NCBI RefSeq assembly: GCF_029024105.1
Contig: NZ_CP118963.1
Coordinates: 1,302,001-1,366,000, forward strand
Direction of reading: 5' to 3'
Origin: Acinetobacter lwoffii
GTDB lineage: Bacteria > Pseudomonadota > Gammaproteobacteria > Pseudomonadales > Moraxellaceae
DNA: 64,000 bases
Shown here piece by piece: positions 1-7,203 of the stretch. The stretch's first letter is position 1, and each line of letters opens with the position of its first letter. The notes beneath the pieces were generated by a model. That model was not told where the DNA came from and made no database searches. It saw nothing but the letters and a program-made list of their open reading frames with translations. The position numbers and the translations under genes were made by a program.

Positions 1-1
1 A

Positions 2-292
2 AAATTCTGGGAATCATATCCACGTTGTAAGCGTAAATCAGACAAGTCTGGAACATTTAAAACTTTTGAGAAATACAAATCAGTTGTGACTACTGAAACA
101 TTGATCAAAATTCTAAATGCTCAAAAACAAGATCAATCTTGGATTAAACAGGATGGTGAATTTATTCCAGCACCGACTACCTGGCTAAATCAAAAGAATT
201 GGGAGAACGATTACTGGACAACTCAAGCACCAGTATTTAATCAAGCAGCACCAGCACCTCAAAACCTTAAAACAGTCAAAGGGGCTTGGTAA
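2..292 (+). CDS. C-terminal part of a phage replication protein (5'-truncated by window edge)
   Basis: The reading frame is open from the first complete codon and ends 1 nt inside the dnaB start (TAATG junction). The 96 visible residues begin KFWESYPRC and include WLNQKNWEND near the end. That resembles the C-terminal tail of phage primosomal or replication-initiation proteins (O- or DnaT-like, often with an N-terminal winged helix) that load DnaB. The position directly upstream of a DnaB-type helicase supports a helicase-loading or origin-binding role. The diagnostic N-terminal domain is outside the window, so the family call is inference. Confidence 0.6.
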   Translation, partial: KFWESYPRCKRKSDKSGTFKTFEKYKSVVTTETLIKILNAQKQDQSWIKQDGEFIPAPTTWLNQKNWENDYWTTQAPVFNQAAPAPQNLKTVKGAW

Positions 293-1611
293 TGTCTGAT
301 ATTCATAACATCGCAATCGAGCAATGTGTACTTGCTGCATTGATGACAGTTCAAAACTCTTATGAAACTGTGGCAGGTGACTTAACTCAAGACTGCTTCT
401 TCTCAACAAAGCATCAAGAGGTTTTCAAAGCTATTTCCGAATTGGCTGATTCTGGAAGACCTTATGACGCTGTACTGGTTGAACAGAAACTCAATCAAAG
501 TAAATCTCTGGTTGATGCTTCTGACTATCTGATGACGATCATGTCTGAATCGCCATCAAGTTTTTATAACTTGGGCAGCTATGTATCTGAACTTAATAAA
601 CTGAAATCACACCGCAAGGTTGAGGAAATTGGCAAGAAGATTGCCATGATTGCTCATGACTTAAATCTGGATGATGTCTTTGCTGAAGCAGAGGGACTAT
701 TTAGTGGATCAGACAATCAGGATCAGAATAACTTAGGTTCAAGCTTTGAAGACTCCATTGATAGTGCTTTGAAAAAGATGATCGAGAAAGCCGAAGCACT
801 GGCACAGGGTAAGCCGTCAGGTGTGAGGTTCAATCTGCCTACTTTGGACAACCTCATTGGTACGGTTCAAAAAGGGCATTTGTGTGTCGTTGGTGGTAGA
901 CCGGGTTCAGGTAAATCGACTTTGGCTCAAATGCTGGCACTGGATACTGCAATCAAAAACAAAGGTGTGCTGTTTGTATCGGCTGAGATGGATAAAGAGA
1001 CTTTGGTTAATCGAATGATTAGTGCCTTGAGTCTGATCCCTTATGACGAGCTGCACAACGCTCGTATGTCGTCAGGTGTGATGCAGGACTTCACCAATGC
1101 GCAAGCTGCCTATGCAAAATTGCCAATCTGGATCGAACCGAAGCAAAAGCCGACATTAAGCGAAGTTCGTACCTATGTACGCAAAGCAGAGCGCCGCTAC
1201 AAGAAGATAGGACTTGGGTGCATCGTTATTGACTACTTGCAGTTACTTCGCAATCCAAGCCAAAGAGACCGCATTCAGGAGGTGGCATCAATCAGCCGTG
1301 AACTTAAATCAATGGCGAAGGAATTTGAATGCCCAGTGATTGCATTAGTGCAGTTGAATCGTGATGCAGACAAAGGCTCGCGCCCAAAGAGTTCAGACAT
1401 TAAAGAATCGGGTCAGATTGAACAGGATGCAGACCAGATCGTCTTGCTACACCCAAAGCTGCAATCAGAGGACTTAATGCCGACTGGTGTGACTGAGGTG
1501 CTTGTGACTAAAAACCGTCATGGCAAGAAGGGGATCGTGTTGGTTCAGGATCAATTGGATGTGTGTCGCTTTGCAAGTGTGGCTCAAGAGCAAGTAGGGG
1601 GTGGGGTGTGA
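292..1611 (+). CDS. dnaB: Replicative DNA helicase, DnaB family (phage-encoded)
   Basis: A 439-residue protein of normal DnaB size. An N-terminal helical domain (about residues 1-110) begins with an IEQCVLAALM segment typical of DnaB. The RecA-like motor domain has Walker A GGRPGSGKST at about 201-210, a VSAEM motif, VIDYLQLL as Walker B, and the late KNRHGKKG motif. The enzyme forms a hexamer that unwinds DNA 5'-3' at the phage fork and recruits primase. ATG at 292 is preferred over an upstream TTG because it gives a 1-nt TAATG overlap with the preceding gene and the usual short N-terminus. The downstream GTG at 1608 overlaps its stop. Confidence 0.95.
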   Translation: MSDIHNIAIEQCVLAALMTVQNSYETVAGDLTQDCFFSTKHQEVFKAISELADSGRPYDAVLVEQKLNQSKSLVDASDYLMTIMSESPSSFYNLGSYVSELNKLKSHRKVEEIGKKIAMIAHDLNLDDVFAEAEGLFSGSDNQDQNNLGSSFEDSIDSALKKMIEKAEALAQGKPSGVRFNLPTLDNLIGTVQKGHLCVVGGRPGSGKSTLAQMLALDTAIKNKGVLFVSAEMDKETLVNRMISALSLIPYDELHNARMSSGVMQDFTNAQAAYAKLPIWIEPKQKPTLSEVRTYVRKAERRYKKIGLGCIVIDYLQLLRNPSQRDRIQEVASISRELKSMAKEFECPVIALVQLNRDADKGSRPKSSDIKESGQIEQDADQIVLLHPKLQSEDLMPTGVTEVLVTKNRHGKKGIVLVQDQLDVCRFASVAQEQVGGGV

Positions 1612-2060
1612 ACATCAATAAATCAGAATTTTTAGAACACGTAAAAGCTGAAAGCGTGGCACGTAAGTCAACAGCGGTTCCGGTTGAGAAAGAGAAGCTG
1701 CGCAAAACACTTACCCGGGACGTTAAAAAATTCCTTAAGTCTGGTGGTCAGGTTCAGAAATTGCCAGGTACGGAGTTTAAGCCACGCCCACAGCGCTCAA
1801 CGGTTGAAACGCCTTCTTCATACGCTTCATCGTTGCAAGTCAATCGCTTAATCAAGTGGTGCAATTCAAGCGCCACATTAAAACCAAGACGCACATATTT
1901 GGCTGAACTGACAGGTATTCCGCTTTATCGCATACGCGGCAGCATTACCACATCAAAAAGAGGTGCTCGCTTAACCAAGGATGAACACCAAAAGATTATA
2001 GCGGTCATGGCACAGGTTGAGGAACTGGAAATTCAATCCAAACAAGGGGAGGCTGCATGA
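1608..2060 (+). CDS. Hypothetical phage early protein with possible HTH-like C-terminus
   Basis: A GTG start overlaps the dnaB stop (GTGA), preceded by the purine-rich GTAGGGGGTGGG that can serve as ribosome-binding site. An upstream GTG in the same frame exists, but translational coupling favours 1608, giving 150 residues. The N-terminal half is basic and low in hydrophobics. Residues of about 85-140 contain YLAELTGIPLYRIRGSI, which could form a helix-turn-helix. It sits in the coupled replication operon. I do not recognise the family. DNA binding is a guess from the motif and charge. Confidence 0.7.
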   Translation: MNINKSEFLEHVKAESVARKSTAVPVEKEKLRKTLTRDVKKFLKSGGQVQKLPGTEFKPRPQRSTVETPSSYASSLQVNRLIKWCNSSATLKPRRTYLAELTGIPLYRIRGSITTSKRGARLTKDEHQKIIAVMAQVEELEIQSKQGEAA

Positions 2061-2734
2061 AAAAGCGCAATAAGAAATACAACCCGAATAAGTTGGGTCA
2101 GATCAGGGTATCAAAAGAAGCTCAATTTCGGGCGAATTGGAAAGCCTGCGATGTGCTGTATGAGTTTCAGATGGACTTTGTTGTTGAGCATGTGAATAAG
2201 GCAATTAATGATTACGCAGAAGAAAACAACTTGCCTGACGATGCTTATGTGCCTGCCCATGTGACGATTGGCGCTTATGAAGAACAGGATTTAATTATCG
2301 CGCTCAAGCAGCAATTGATTAAAACGCCTGAATCTTGGGAGATCGGCATTGACTCGCATTTCTACAATCTGGAAACAGACGAAATGCTAACAGTGCCATT
2401 TGCATTAACCTTGCCGCCGATGACACATGCAGAGTTGATGGGTGGATGCTCAGCTAAAGTGCATTTTGTGGATGGTATCAAGACAGTTATGGGTGAGTGG
2501 GAAGGGCTGCAAAAGGAAATGATTAAGAACTGGGAAAAACAAGGTATTCCAGAGGGATTTGAATTAACGCAGTCACAAGTCCGAATGATTGCACAAGCTC
2601 ACTTTAAGGATTTTCTATCCTACTGCCAATTCCAATCATATTTGAGTTTGCGCGATGCAGGCAAATTGATTGCGTCACTTAAAAAAGAGGAAAACCAGTG
2701 GTCGTTAGTTAATAAGCGAGGGAAAGCAGCATGA
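2057..2734 (+). CDS. Hypothetical phage early protein
   Basis: 225 residues, with an ATGA overlap to the previous stop. The first 20 residues are very basic (MKKRNKKYNPNK). The remainder is a soluble alpha/beta-like sequence with no recognised catalytic motif, signal peptide or membrane segment. The tight coupling on both sides (4-nt overlaps) shows that it belongs to the early replication operon. The family is not recognised and the function is unknown. Confidence 0.75.
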   Translation: MKKRNKKYNPNKLGQIRVSKEAQFRANWKACDVLYEFQMDFVVEHVNKAINDYAEENNLPDDAYVPAHVTIGAYEEQDLIIALKQQLIKTPESWEIGIDSHFYNLETDEMLTVPFALTLPPMTHAELMGGCSAKVHFVDGIKTVMGEWEGLQKEMIKNWEKQGIPEGFELTQSQVRMIAQAHFKDFLSYCQFQSYLSLRDAGKLIASLKKEENQWSLVNKRGKAA

Positions 2735-2955
2735 ACTTAATCGAGAAAACAGAATTAAAGGAATGTGACCATGATTGGGAAAATATTTCCAAGATTGGGG
2801 ACACCAAACGTCAACTTATCTGCACCTATTGCTCAGAACAAAAATCAGAGCCTTTTGATGTGAATGTAAAGCAGTGGTCGGATGAGGAAACTGACCATTG
2901 CACGGACATTGCTAATCATATCAGCCCGAATACGAAGGTGATTGAGCATGAGTGA
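2731..2955 (+). CDS. Small hypothetical phage protein with Cys/His pairs
   Basis: 74 residues starting at an ATGA overlap with the preceding gene. It contains CDHDW near residue 12, CTYC near residue 31 and a later DHC, a spacing compatible with a small zinc ribbon. No family is recognised. It shares the coupled early operon, and the next gene starts 8 nt before its stop. Confidence 0.65.
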   Translation: MNLIEKTELKECDHDWENISKIGDTKRQLICTYCSEQKSEPFDVNVKQWSDEETDHCTDIANHISPNTKVIEHE

Positions 2956-3298
2956 TTTTGAAAAGTGGTTTGAGGATCAAGACTTCTACACAAACATGCG
3001 ATTCATCCATGGTGACAAGCTGTTTGATAAGGATGGTGATGTTTATCGAGTGCTGCCGGTTCAGATGACTTATCAGGGGTGGAGCACACAACGTCAGCGC
3101 TCTAAGGATGAATTTGTCGAGCTCACTCAGGAATGGCACACCAAAGGCTGGAATGCTCGTCAGGGTGAGATTGATGAGCTAAAAGCCAAATTAAGTGAGG
3201 TTCAGCGCGTGATCGATATTTATGAAGATAGTGATATTGATAGCTTGAGTGATTTCGCTAGATATGTGAAGCAAGCCCTGCGAGGTGATCATGAGTAA
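2948..3298 (+). CDS. Hypothetical phage early protein
   Basis: 116 residues from ATG 2948. The in-frame TTG six bases earlier is less likely. It is acidic and hydrophilic, with a predicted helical segment around residues 70-95 (ARQGEIDELKAKLSEVQRVI) that has heptad character and could be a short coiled coil. It is soluble, with no catalytic signature. It overlaps both neighbours by 8 bp, in keeping with the other early genes. Function unknown. Confidence 0.65.
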   Translation: MSDFEKWFEDQDFYTNMRFIHGDKLFDKDGDVYRVLPVQMTYQGWSTQRQRSKDEFVELTQEWHTKGWNARQGEIDELKAKLSEVQRVIDIYEDSDIDSLSDFARYVKQALRGDHE

Positions 3299-3437
3299 AT
3301 TCCAACAAGAAACCGCAGTGCTTTTGATTTGCAATACTGTTCTTTTCGCTGAGTTCAAGACGACTGTTTTAGGTGTATTGATGCTTATTTTTATGGCTTG
3401 CTTTGCTTCGATGATGTGGCGAGGTGCCAATGACTAA
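3291..3437 (+). CDS. Tiny membrane protein of the early operon
   Basis: A 48-codon ORF from ATG 3291 to TAA 3435-3437. It overlaps the previous gene by 8 bp (GATCATGAGTAA) and the following RusA gene by 8 bp, which is strong evidence of translation in this coupled array. Residues of about 24-42 (TTVLGVLMLIFMACFASMM) form one hydrophobic helix followed by WRG, so a single-pass inner-membrane peptide is predicted. It resembles no family I can name. Small membrane proteins at this place in phages are often modulators, but that is speculation here. Confidence 0.6.
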   Translation: MSKFQQETAVLLICNTVLFAEFKTTVLGVLMLIFMACFASMMWRGAND

Positions 3438-3942
3438 TCTTCGAATCACCGCAGCACAGGCACGAAAAGCCGGTATTGGCCCTCGATTTGGTGTAACAGC
3501 CAAGTCGGGGAAGAAGAAATCCAATCCAGATCCAATGCCAAAGGTTCCGGCTCATCTGGTCGAAGGGAAGGGATTTGGTGTGATGAATGATGAACTGCTC
3601 TGGTGTGAAGTTTTAATCACACCTCCTTCGGTGAATCACTACTGGATTCGTGGGGCCAACAAGACCAACCGATTAAGTAAGCGTGCAATCCACTTTATTG
3701 ACGTTATGAAGCGTTTTATCGAGCCGGCAGGGTATCAGGGCAGAGTTCGCGTAAAGATCGAATACGCGCCACCTGATGCGAAAATACGCGACATCGATAA
3801 CATCGTTAAGCCTTGCTTCGATGCTTTGTCGAAAGGTGGATTGATTCTGGATGATTCCCAGGTGGATGAATTGCTTGTGAAGCGGTTGCCATCAGAAAAA
3901 GGCGGGAAGCTGATTATTCAAGTTGAAAAGTTAAGGGTTTGA
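3430..3942 (+). CDS. rusA: RusA-family Holliday junction resolvase
   Basis: 170 residues from ATG 3430. The N-terminal 45 residues are basic and poorly conserved, and the RusA fold begins near WCEVLITPPSVNHYW. The signature RDIDNIVKPCFDAL followed by ILDDSQVDEL places the conserved acidic residues at about D121, D123 and D141/142, corresponding to the metal-binding aspartates of RusA. The enzyme is a homodimer that cleaves four-way junctions and resolves recombination intermediates before packaging. Its position just before the late-regulation region matches lambdoid phages. The long N-terminal extension is unusual compared with the ~120-residue E. coli protein. Confidence 0.9.
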   Translation: MTNLRITAAQARKAGIGPRFGVTAKSGKKKSNPDPMPKVPAHLVEGKGFGVMNDELLWCEVLITPPSVNHYWIRGANKTNRLSKRAIHFIDVMKRFIEPAGYQGRVRVKIEYAPPDAKIRDIDNIVKPCFDALSKGGLILDDSQVDELLVKRLPSEKGGKLIIQVEKLRV

Positions 3943-3952
3943 GGGAATAGGG

Positions 3953-4486
3953 ATGAATGCGATGGTAGCTGAAAAGATGACAAACATTGAATGGTTGGGG
4001 CAGCAGTTAAGAGCAAAGACTGCGAATTATGAACCAAGTCAAGGGGGTGGTAGTTTGGAGCCAATTACATGGGAAGATCGCTGTGGTGCTATTGCTTCAA
4101 TCGATGATCAGGCAACAAAGGCATATTGTGAAATCTTGGTATGGGGTGACTATCGAGATAACACAATGGCCTACAATATTTTGCATCATTATTTAGCTGC
4201 TAGTCTCTATGAGGCTTTAGCAAAGGATGTGCAACGCATTCGATTTGATCTTAAGTCCTTTGCACTCAAGGTGGCAAAGATGGCGTTATTCTTAAGTCTT
4301 CGAGATATGGGTAATTTTAAAGCTGAAGACAAATTACGTTTTTTTGGCATCACGGAAATGAAGATGCGTACCTACCGAGAGCACTATGCTTATCTGGAAA
4401 ATATGGTGGAAATTATGCTTTCAGATATGCGCGATGAGATAGATTTTTATGCTGATATTTATCGGAAAAATTTAAGAAAAGCTTAA
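3953..4486 (+). CDS. Phage protein in the late-antiterminator (Q) position
   Basis: 177 residues starting 10 nt after rusA behind GAGGGAATAGGG. It is helical, with no zinc-finger cysteines, and a motif FGITEMKMRTYREHYAYLEN around residues 130-150 that could be an HTH-like segment. The start could also be the nearby ATG 3962. The gene is immediately followed by a TTGACA promoter and a hairpin terminator, the layout of a lambda Q gene followed by pR'-tR'. Function as a Q-type antiterminator or late activator is therefore inferred from position only. The sequence alone does not prove the family. Confidence 0.6.
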   Translation: MNAMVAEKMTNIEWLGQQLRAKTANYEPSQGGGSLEPITWEDRCGAIASIDDQATKAYCEILVWGDYRDNTMAYNILHHYLAASLYEALAKDVQRIRFDLKSFALKVAKMALFLSLRDMGNFKAEDKLRFFGITEMKMRTYREHYAYLENMVEIMLSDMRDEIDFYADIYRKNLRKA

Positions 4487-4523
4487 TTGACAAATAAGCC
4501 CCATATAAGATAGTATTTTTATA
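4487..4523 (+). promoter_or_regulatory. Candidate late promoter (pR'-like)
   Basis: A consensus -35 TTGACA (4487-4492) begins at the first base after the stop codon of the putative Q-position gene. A -10-like TAGTAT (4511-4516) follows after an 18-bp spacer. Transcription would start near 4523 and meet a terminator 35-60 nt later. Such a promoter-leader-terminator set is the usual substrate of Q-type antiterminators. Confidence 0.55.
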
Positions 4524-4557
4524 GACTGGTCGTTCTATACAAAAGTGACCAAGTGTT

Positions 4558-4587
4558 AAAAAGCTCATCGAAAGGTGGGCTTTTTTG
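4558..4587 (+). terminator. Leader terminator downstream of the candidate late promoter
   Basis: The stem AGCTCA/TGGGCT has an eight-base loop (with one G-U pair), is flanked by A and T runs and is followed by TTTTTT. Placed about 40-65 nt after the predicted start site, it resembles the tR' site that Q proteins overcome. Confidence 0.65.
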
Positions 4588-4646
4588 ACATTATTTATTC
4601 ATAAAATTAAGTGATAATGCCTTTTTGTTTTTGAGCTCTAATTGAA

Positions 4647-4883
4647 ATGGCGATTTTAACTGTTAAAAAACTAGAAGATACTCTCGGTAAATTAGTGGCT
4701 GAAGGCAAAAAGCCTGAAAAGATTTTATTAGGCTATAAAGCGTATGGCGAGCTAATGAATGATCGTAGCTTTTTTGAGGAAGTGGCTGGCTCGGCAATGG
4801 ATCCAAACAAACGAAAATATAAAAATATTAAAATTAAGGTCACTCAAGACGAATACCAGTTTGAAGTGAAATGTCAAAAATAG
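4647..4883 (+). CDS. Hypothetical phage protein, 78 aa
   Basis: A small basic soluble protein (MAILTVKKLEDTLGKLV...) between two hairpin terminators. It contains a helix-rich first half and a lysine-rich C-terminus (KRKYKNIKIKVTQDEYQF). It has the look of a small phage accessory protein transcribed from the late promoter. No ribosome-binding consensus stands out (GAGCTCTAATTGAA upstream). Family and function are unknown. Confidence 0.55.
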   Translation: MAILTVKKLEDTLGKLVAEGKKPEKILLGYKAYGELMNDRSFFEEVAGSAMDPNKRKYKNIKIKVTQDEYQFEVKCQK

Positions 4884-4898
4884 GTTTAAGCATCAAGG

Positions 4899-4925
4899 AA
4901 AGCTAGCCAAAAGGTGGGCTTTTTG
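4899..4925 (+). terminator. Imperfect hairpin terminator
   Basis: AAAGCTAGCC pairs imperfectly with GGTGGGCTTT and is followed by a T run. The 3' half (GGTGGGCTTTTT) repeats that of the terminator at 4558-4587. Confidence 0.45.
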
Positions 4926-5004
4926 CATTATGGCGGTCCTATTAATTTCTAGTGGTTTTTAAATTAATGCCGCCACCCAGATTCTAAAAATAACCGAGCC
5001 AATC

Positions 5005-5325
5005 ATGAAAACAATCAAATACCAAAACAATGAATTCCAGTTTAACGATGTGCATATTGCCAAAACTGGTGACAAAGCATGGGATTACGCCTGGGGTATT
5101 GCTGACGAGTTTGGTTATTTGGCTCCATGTGTTATTGAGTCGCTACCAGATGAAGATAATAACGAAATGATTCTGGTTGTAGATCGTGAAGATAAGTGCA
5201 AGGCTGAATGTGTAGCCATCATTTGCTCAAAAGAGAAATCACCAATGTTCCCATCATTAACTGAAGATGCTCGCTGTATGGGCTTCCAGTTTGTGTATGA
5301 GGGAGATCAATTCGAGGTGCTGTGA
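5005..5325 (+). CDS. Hypothetical phage protein, 106 aa
   Basis: A soluble acidic protein starting MKTIKYQNNEFQFND. It includes three or four cysteines around residues 70-95 (DKCKAECVAIICSKEK...ARCMGF) that might bind metal. The ORF ends in a TGATG junction with the next small ORF, so the two are translationally coupled. Family not recognised. Confidence 0.6.
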   Translation: MKTIKYQNNEFQFNDVHIAKTGDKAWDYAWGIADEFGYLAPCVIESLPDEDNNEMILVVDREDKCKAECVAIICSKEKSPMFPSLTEDARCMGFQFVYEGDQFEVL

Positions 5326-5438
5326 TGCTCCAATTTTTCCTTTGCTTATTTGGCCTACATGGTGCCACTGAGATCGACTACACGATTGATGATGAAGAAA
5401 TCAAGGTGTGTCGGGATTGTTTGAGAGAAGTTGAATAA
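5325..5438 (+). CDS. Tiny Cys-containing phage protein, 37 aa
   Basis: ATG 5325 overlaps the previous stop by one base (TGATG). The 37 residues begin MLQFFLCLFGLHGATE and end with VCRDCLREVE. The Cys and His near the N-terminus plus the CRDC pair could form a small zinc site. The tight coupling is the main evidence that it is real. An intrinsic terminator follows 50 nt later. Confidence 0.5.
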   Translation: MLQFFLCLFGLHGATEIDYTIDDEEIKVCRDCLREVE

Positions 5439-5486
5439 ACCCTTGTCACTTCGGTAACAGTCGCCGGACGTATTACGGCAAACAAA

Positions 5487-5520
5487 GCCCCTCGCATTCT
5501 AGATGTTGAGGGGTTTTTCT
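5487..5520 (+). terminator. Intrinsic terminator
   Basis: Perfect stem CCCCTC/GAGGGG (5488-5493 with 5508-5513) and 14-nt loop, followed by TTTTTCTTTTC. Confidence 0.75.
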
Positions 5521-5539
5521 TTTCTTATTGGTGGTGAAT

Positions 5540-5740
5540 ATGCGAATGAGTCGAATGAGTTTAGGAATGGCTTTAGCATCCATGGGGATGATGGTGGTTG
5601 GTGATGGGATGCATCGAGCTACCGATAGTTTGGGTGCATTATCGCGGGCTATGCGTTTGACTCAACCAGCAAAACATAAATCAAAGCCTAACCGTGTAAG
5701 TCAGGCAAAGAGACGCAAATATAAGCGTCAAGGTCGGTGA
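5540..5740 (+). CDS. Small basic methionine-rich hypothetical protein
   Basis: 66 residues from ATG 5540. In-frame GTG/TTG codons upstream are possible alternatives. The N-terminal third is very rich in Met and Gly (MRMSRMSLGMALASMGMMVVGDGM) and weakly hydrophobic. The C-terminal third is strongly basic (AKRRKYKRQGR), as in nucleic-acid-binding or structural phage peptides. The next gene begins 2 nt after the stop, so the two are likely co-translated. Unknown family. Confidence 0.5.
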   Translation: MRMSRMSLGMALASMGMMVVGDGMHRATDSLGALSRAMRLTQPAKHKSKPNRVSQAKRRKYKRQGR

Positions 5741-5742
5741 AT

Positions 5743-5967
5743 ATGGACATAGTATCTGCACAAAGGGAATTAAAAGAGCATTGCGACCAGATTGATATTT
5801 TACTCAGCCTGTCACGCAGCATGATGACTGCTAAAGAGATGGTGGATATTGATGAAAAGCTTAAACGCCACCGAGAGCGGGCAAGAAACATCAGAATCAA
5901 TCTCTATGAAGCGCAACCACAAAAGACTCGCAGCAATCAGAAAGCTACCATGCATCCGGTGCGGTAA
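5743..5967 (+). CDS. Hypothetical phage protein with helical/coiled-coil character
   Basis: 74 residues beginning MDIVSAQRELKEHCDQID, predicted almost wholly helical (EMVDIDEKLKRHRERARNIRINLYEA). Its 3' end overlaps the start of the HNH-like gene in another frame, an arrangement also seen for other small genes here. It has no recognisable domain. Confidence 0.5.
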   Translation: MDIVSAQRELKEHCDQIDILLSLSRSMMTAKEMVDIDEKLKRHRERARNIRINLYEAQPQKTRSNQKATMHPVR

Positions 5968-6184
5968 TCCAAACTCACAGGCAGCTCACAGTAATTCAGC
6001 AAAGCATGGTAAGGGTAGAGGGATTAAAAGTTCTGACCTATTTGTAATTCCCCTTTGTTTTAAATGCCATGCTGCATTCGATCGTTTTGAATTGGGCAAC
6101 CGAGAACAAAGTGAAGCCATGTTTGAGAAGTGGTTGGTTAAGACTGAGTTGATGATGGGTAAGCATGATGAAGAATGTTTCTAA
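5906..6184 (+). CDS. HNH-type zinc nuclease-like protein
   Basis: 92 residues from ATG 5906. Starts near 5849-5852 would lengthen it but overlap the previous gene more. The sequence CIRCGNPNSQAAHSNSAKHGKGRG...IPLCFKCHAAFD has two CxxC pairs and histidines in the order of small HNH/zinc-finger nucleases of lambdoid phages (YbcO/DUF1364-like or DUF968-like). In related phages these genes sit next to ninB and rusA and may process recombination or packaging intermediates. The CxxC-AH-CxxCH framework is seen directly. The exact family and activity are inferred. Confidence 0.65.
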   Translation: MKRNHKRLAAIRKLPCIRCGNPNSQAAHSNSAKHGKGRGIKSSDLFVIPLCFKCHAAFDRFELGNREQSEAMFEKWLVKTELMMGKHDEECF

Positions 6185-6671
6185 GCTAGAACCCATAACA
6201 CTTGTTATTAAATCATTTGAAGAAGTAGGCCGTGCTATTGCGTATATGCACAGACATCATGCGGATGCTTTGAGTGATGGGAAGCCTTTAGTTGTTCGCA
6301 TTGATCAGAAGCAAGAAACATTATCCAGCGCACAAAGAAGATTGTACTGGCTGTGGATGACTGAGTACGGCAAACAGCGTGGACTGGATAAAGAAGAAGC
6401 GTCTGCATTCTTTAAATACAAATACCTGTCGATCATTTTTAATCGTGACAATGTGGGCGAGTATCCAGAAACATTTAGAGTCATGCGTGATTTGAAAAAG
6501 TCAGGAAGTTCAGGCTATGAGCCATTAAGACAGTTTGTATCAAATCGAATGAGCATCACGGAAGCCACGCCAAAGCAGATGGCTGAATTCTTAACTGATA
6601 TTGAAATGTGGTGCTTAAAGGATGGTGTGAGGCTCACCTGTCCAGATGATCTTAAATATGTGATGGAGTAA
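6165..6671 (+). CDS. NinB-like recombination protein (lambda Orf family)
   Basis: 168 residues overlapping the HNH gene by 20 bp. The pattern TLVIKSFEEVGRAI...PLVVRIDQKQETLSSAQRRLYWLWMTEYGKQ resembles the conserved N-terminus of NinB/Orf (a strand, then a basic strand and a Q/AQR-LYW helix). Lambda Orf is a homodimer that binds SSB and single-stranded DNA and supplies a RecFOR-like mediator function for phage recombination. The context beside an HNH-like gene, rusA and terminase is typical. The assignment is from motif resemblance and needs profile confirmation. Confidence 0.55.
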   Translation: MMKNVSKLEPITLVIKSFEEVGRAIAYMHRHHADALSDGKPLVVRIDQKQETLSSAQRRLYWLWMTEYGKQRGLDKEEASAFFKYKYLSIIFNRDNVGEYPETFRVMRDLKKSGSSGYEPLRQFVSNRMSITEATPKQMAEFLTDIEMWCLKDGVRLTCPDDLKYVME

Positions 6672-6675
6672 AGAT

Positions 6676-7188
6676 ATGGCAAACCTAACACCCAAACAGC
6701 AAAGGTTTGTCGAAGAATATCTGATAGACCTAAATGCTACGCAAGCCGCGATTCGTGCTGGGTACAGTGAGAAGACAGCCAAAGAGATTGGAAGCGAAAA
6801 CCTCACAAAACCTAACATTGCAAAAGCAATTGAGGAAGCGCAAAACAAACGTACTGAACAAACCCAAATTGATGCTGCCTATGTCTTAAGACGTCTGGTC
6901 GAAATTGACCAAATGGATGTCCTGGACATCATGGATGATCAGATGAAGATTCGACCTGTTAATGAATGGCCTAAAGTTTGGCGACAGTACGTGGTAAATC
7001 TTGAGAATCTTGAACTGAGTGATGGTGAAGGTTGTTTTAAAAAGATCAAGTGGCCTGACAAGGTGAAGAATCTTGAGTTACTAGGTAGGCATGTCTCTGT
7101 GGGCGCATTTAAAGACAAAGTGGAGCACTCAGGAAAACTTGAGATTCAATCACTATCTGACCTGATGGATGAGCTAAGCAACGACTGA
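6676..7188 (+). CDS. terS: Terminase small subunit
   Basis: 170 residues. The N-terminus LTPKQQRFVEEYLIDLNATQAAIRAGYSEKTAKEIGSENL is the classic Terminase_2 helix-turn-helix for DNA recognition (about residues 4-60). The middle and C-terminal part is the oligomerisation region. It selects the packaging start on phage DNA and hands it to TerL, whose gene begins 15 nt downstream behind AAGGAGGG. The TerS type (PF03592-like) fits headful packaging phages, but the packaging mode cannot be fixed from sequence alone. Confidence 0.92.
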   Translation: MANLTPKQQRFVEEYLIDLNATQAAIRAGYSEKTAKEIGSENLTKPNIAKAIEEAQNKRTEQTQIDAAYVLRRLVEIDQMDVLDIMDDQMKIRPVNEWPKVWRQYVVNLENLELSDGEGCFKKIKWPDKVKNLELLGRHVSVGAFKDKVEHSGKLEIQSLSDLMDELSND

Positions 7189-7203
7189 AAATAAGGAGGG
7201 CAT

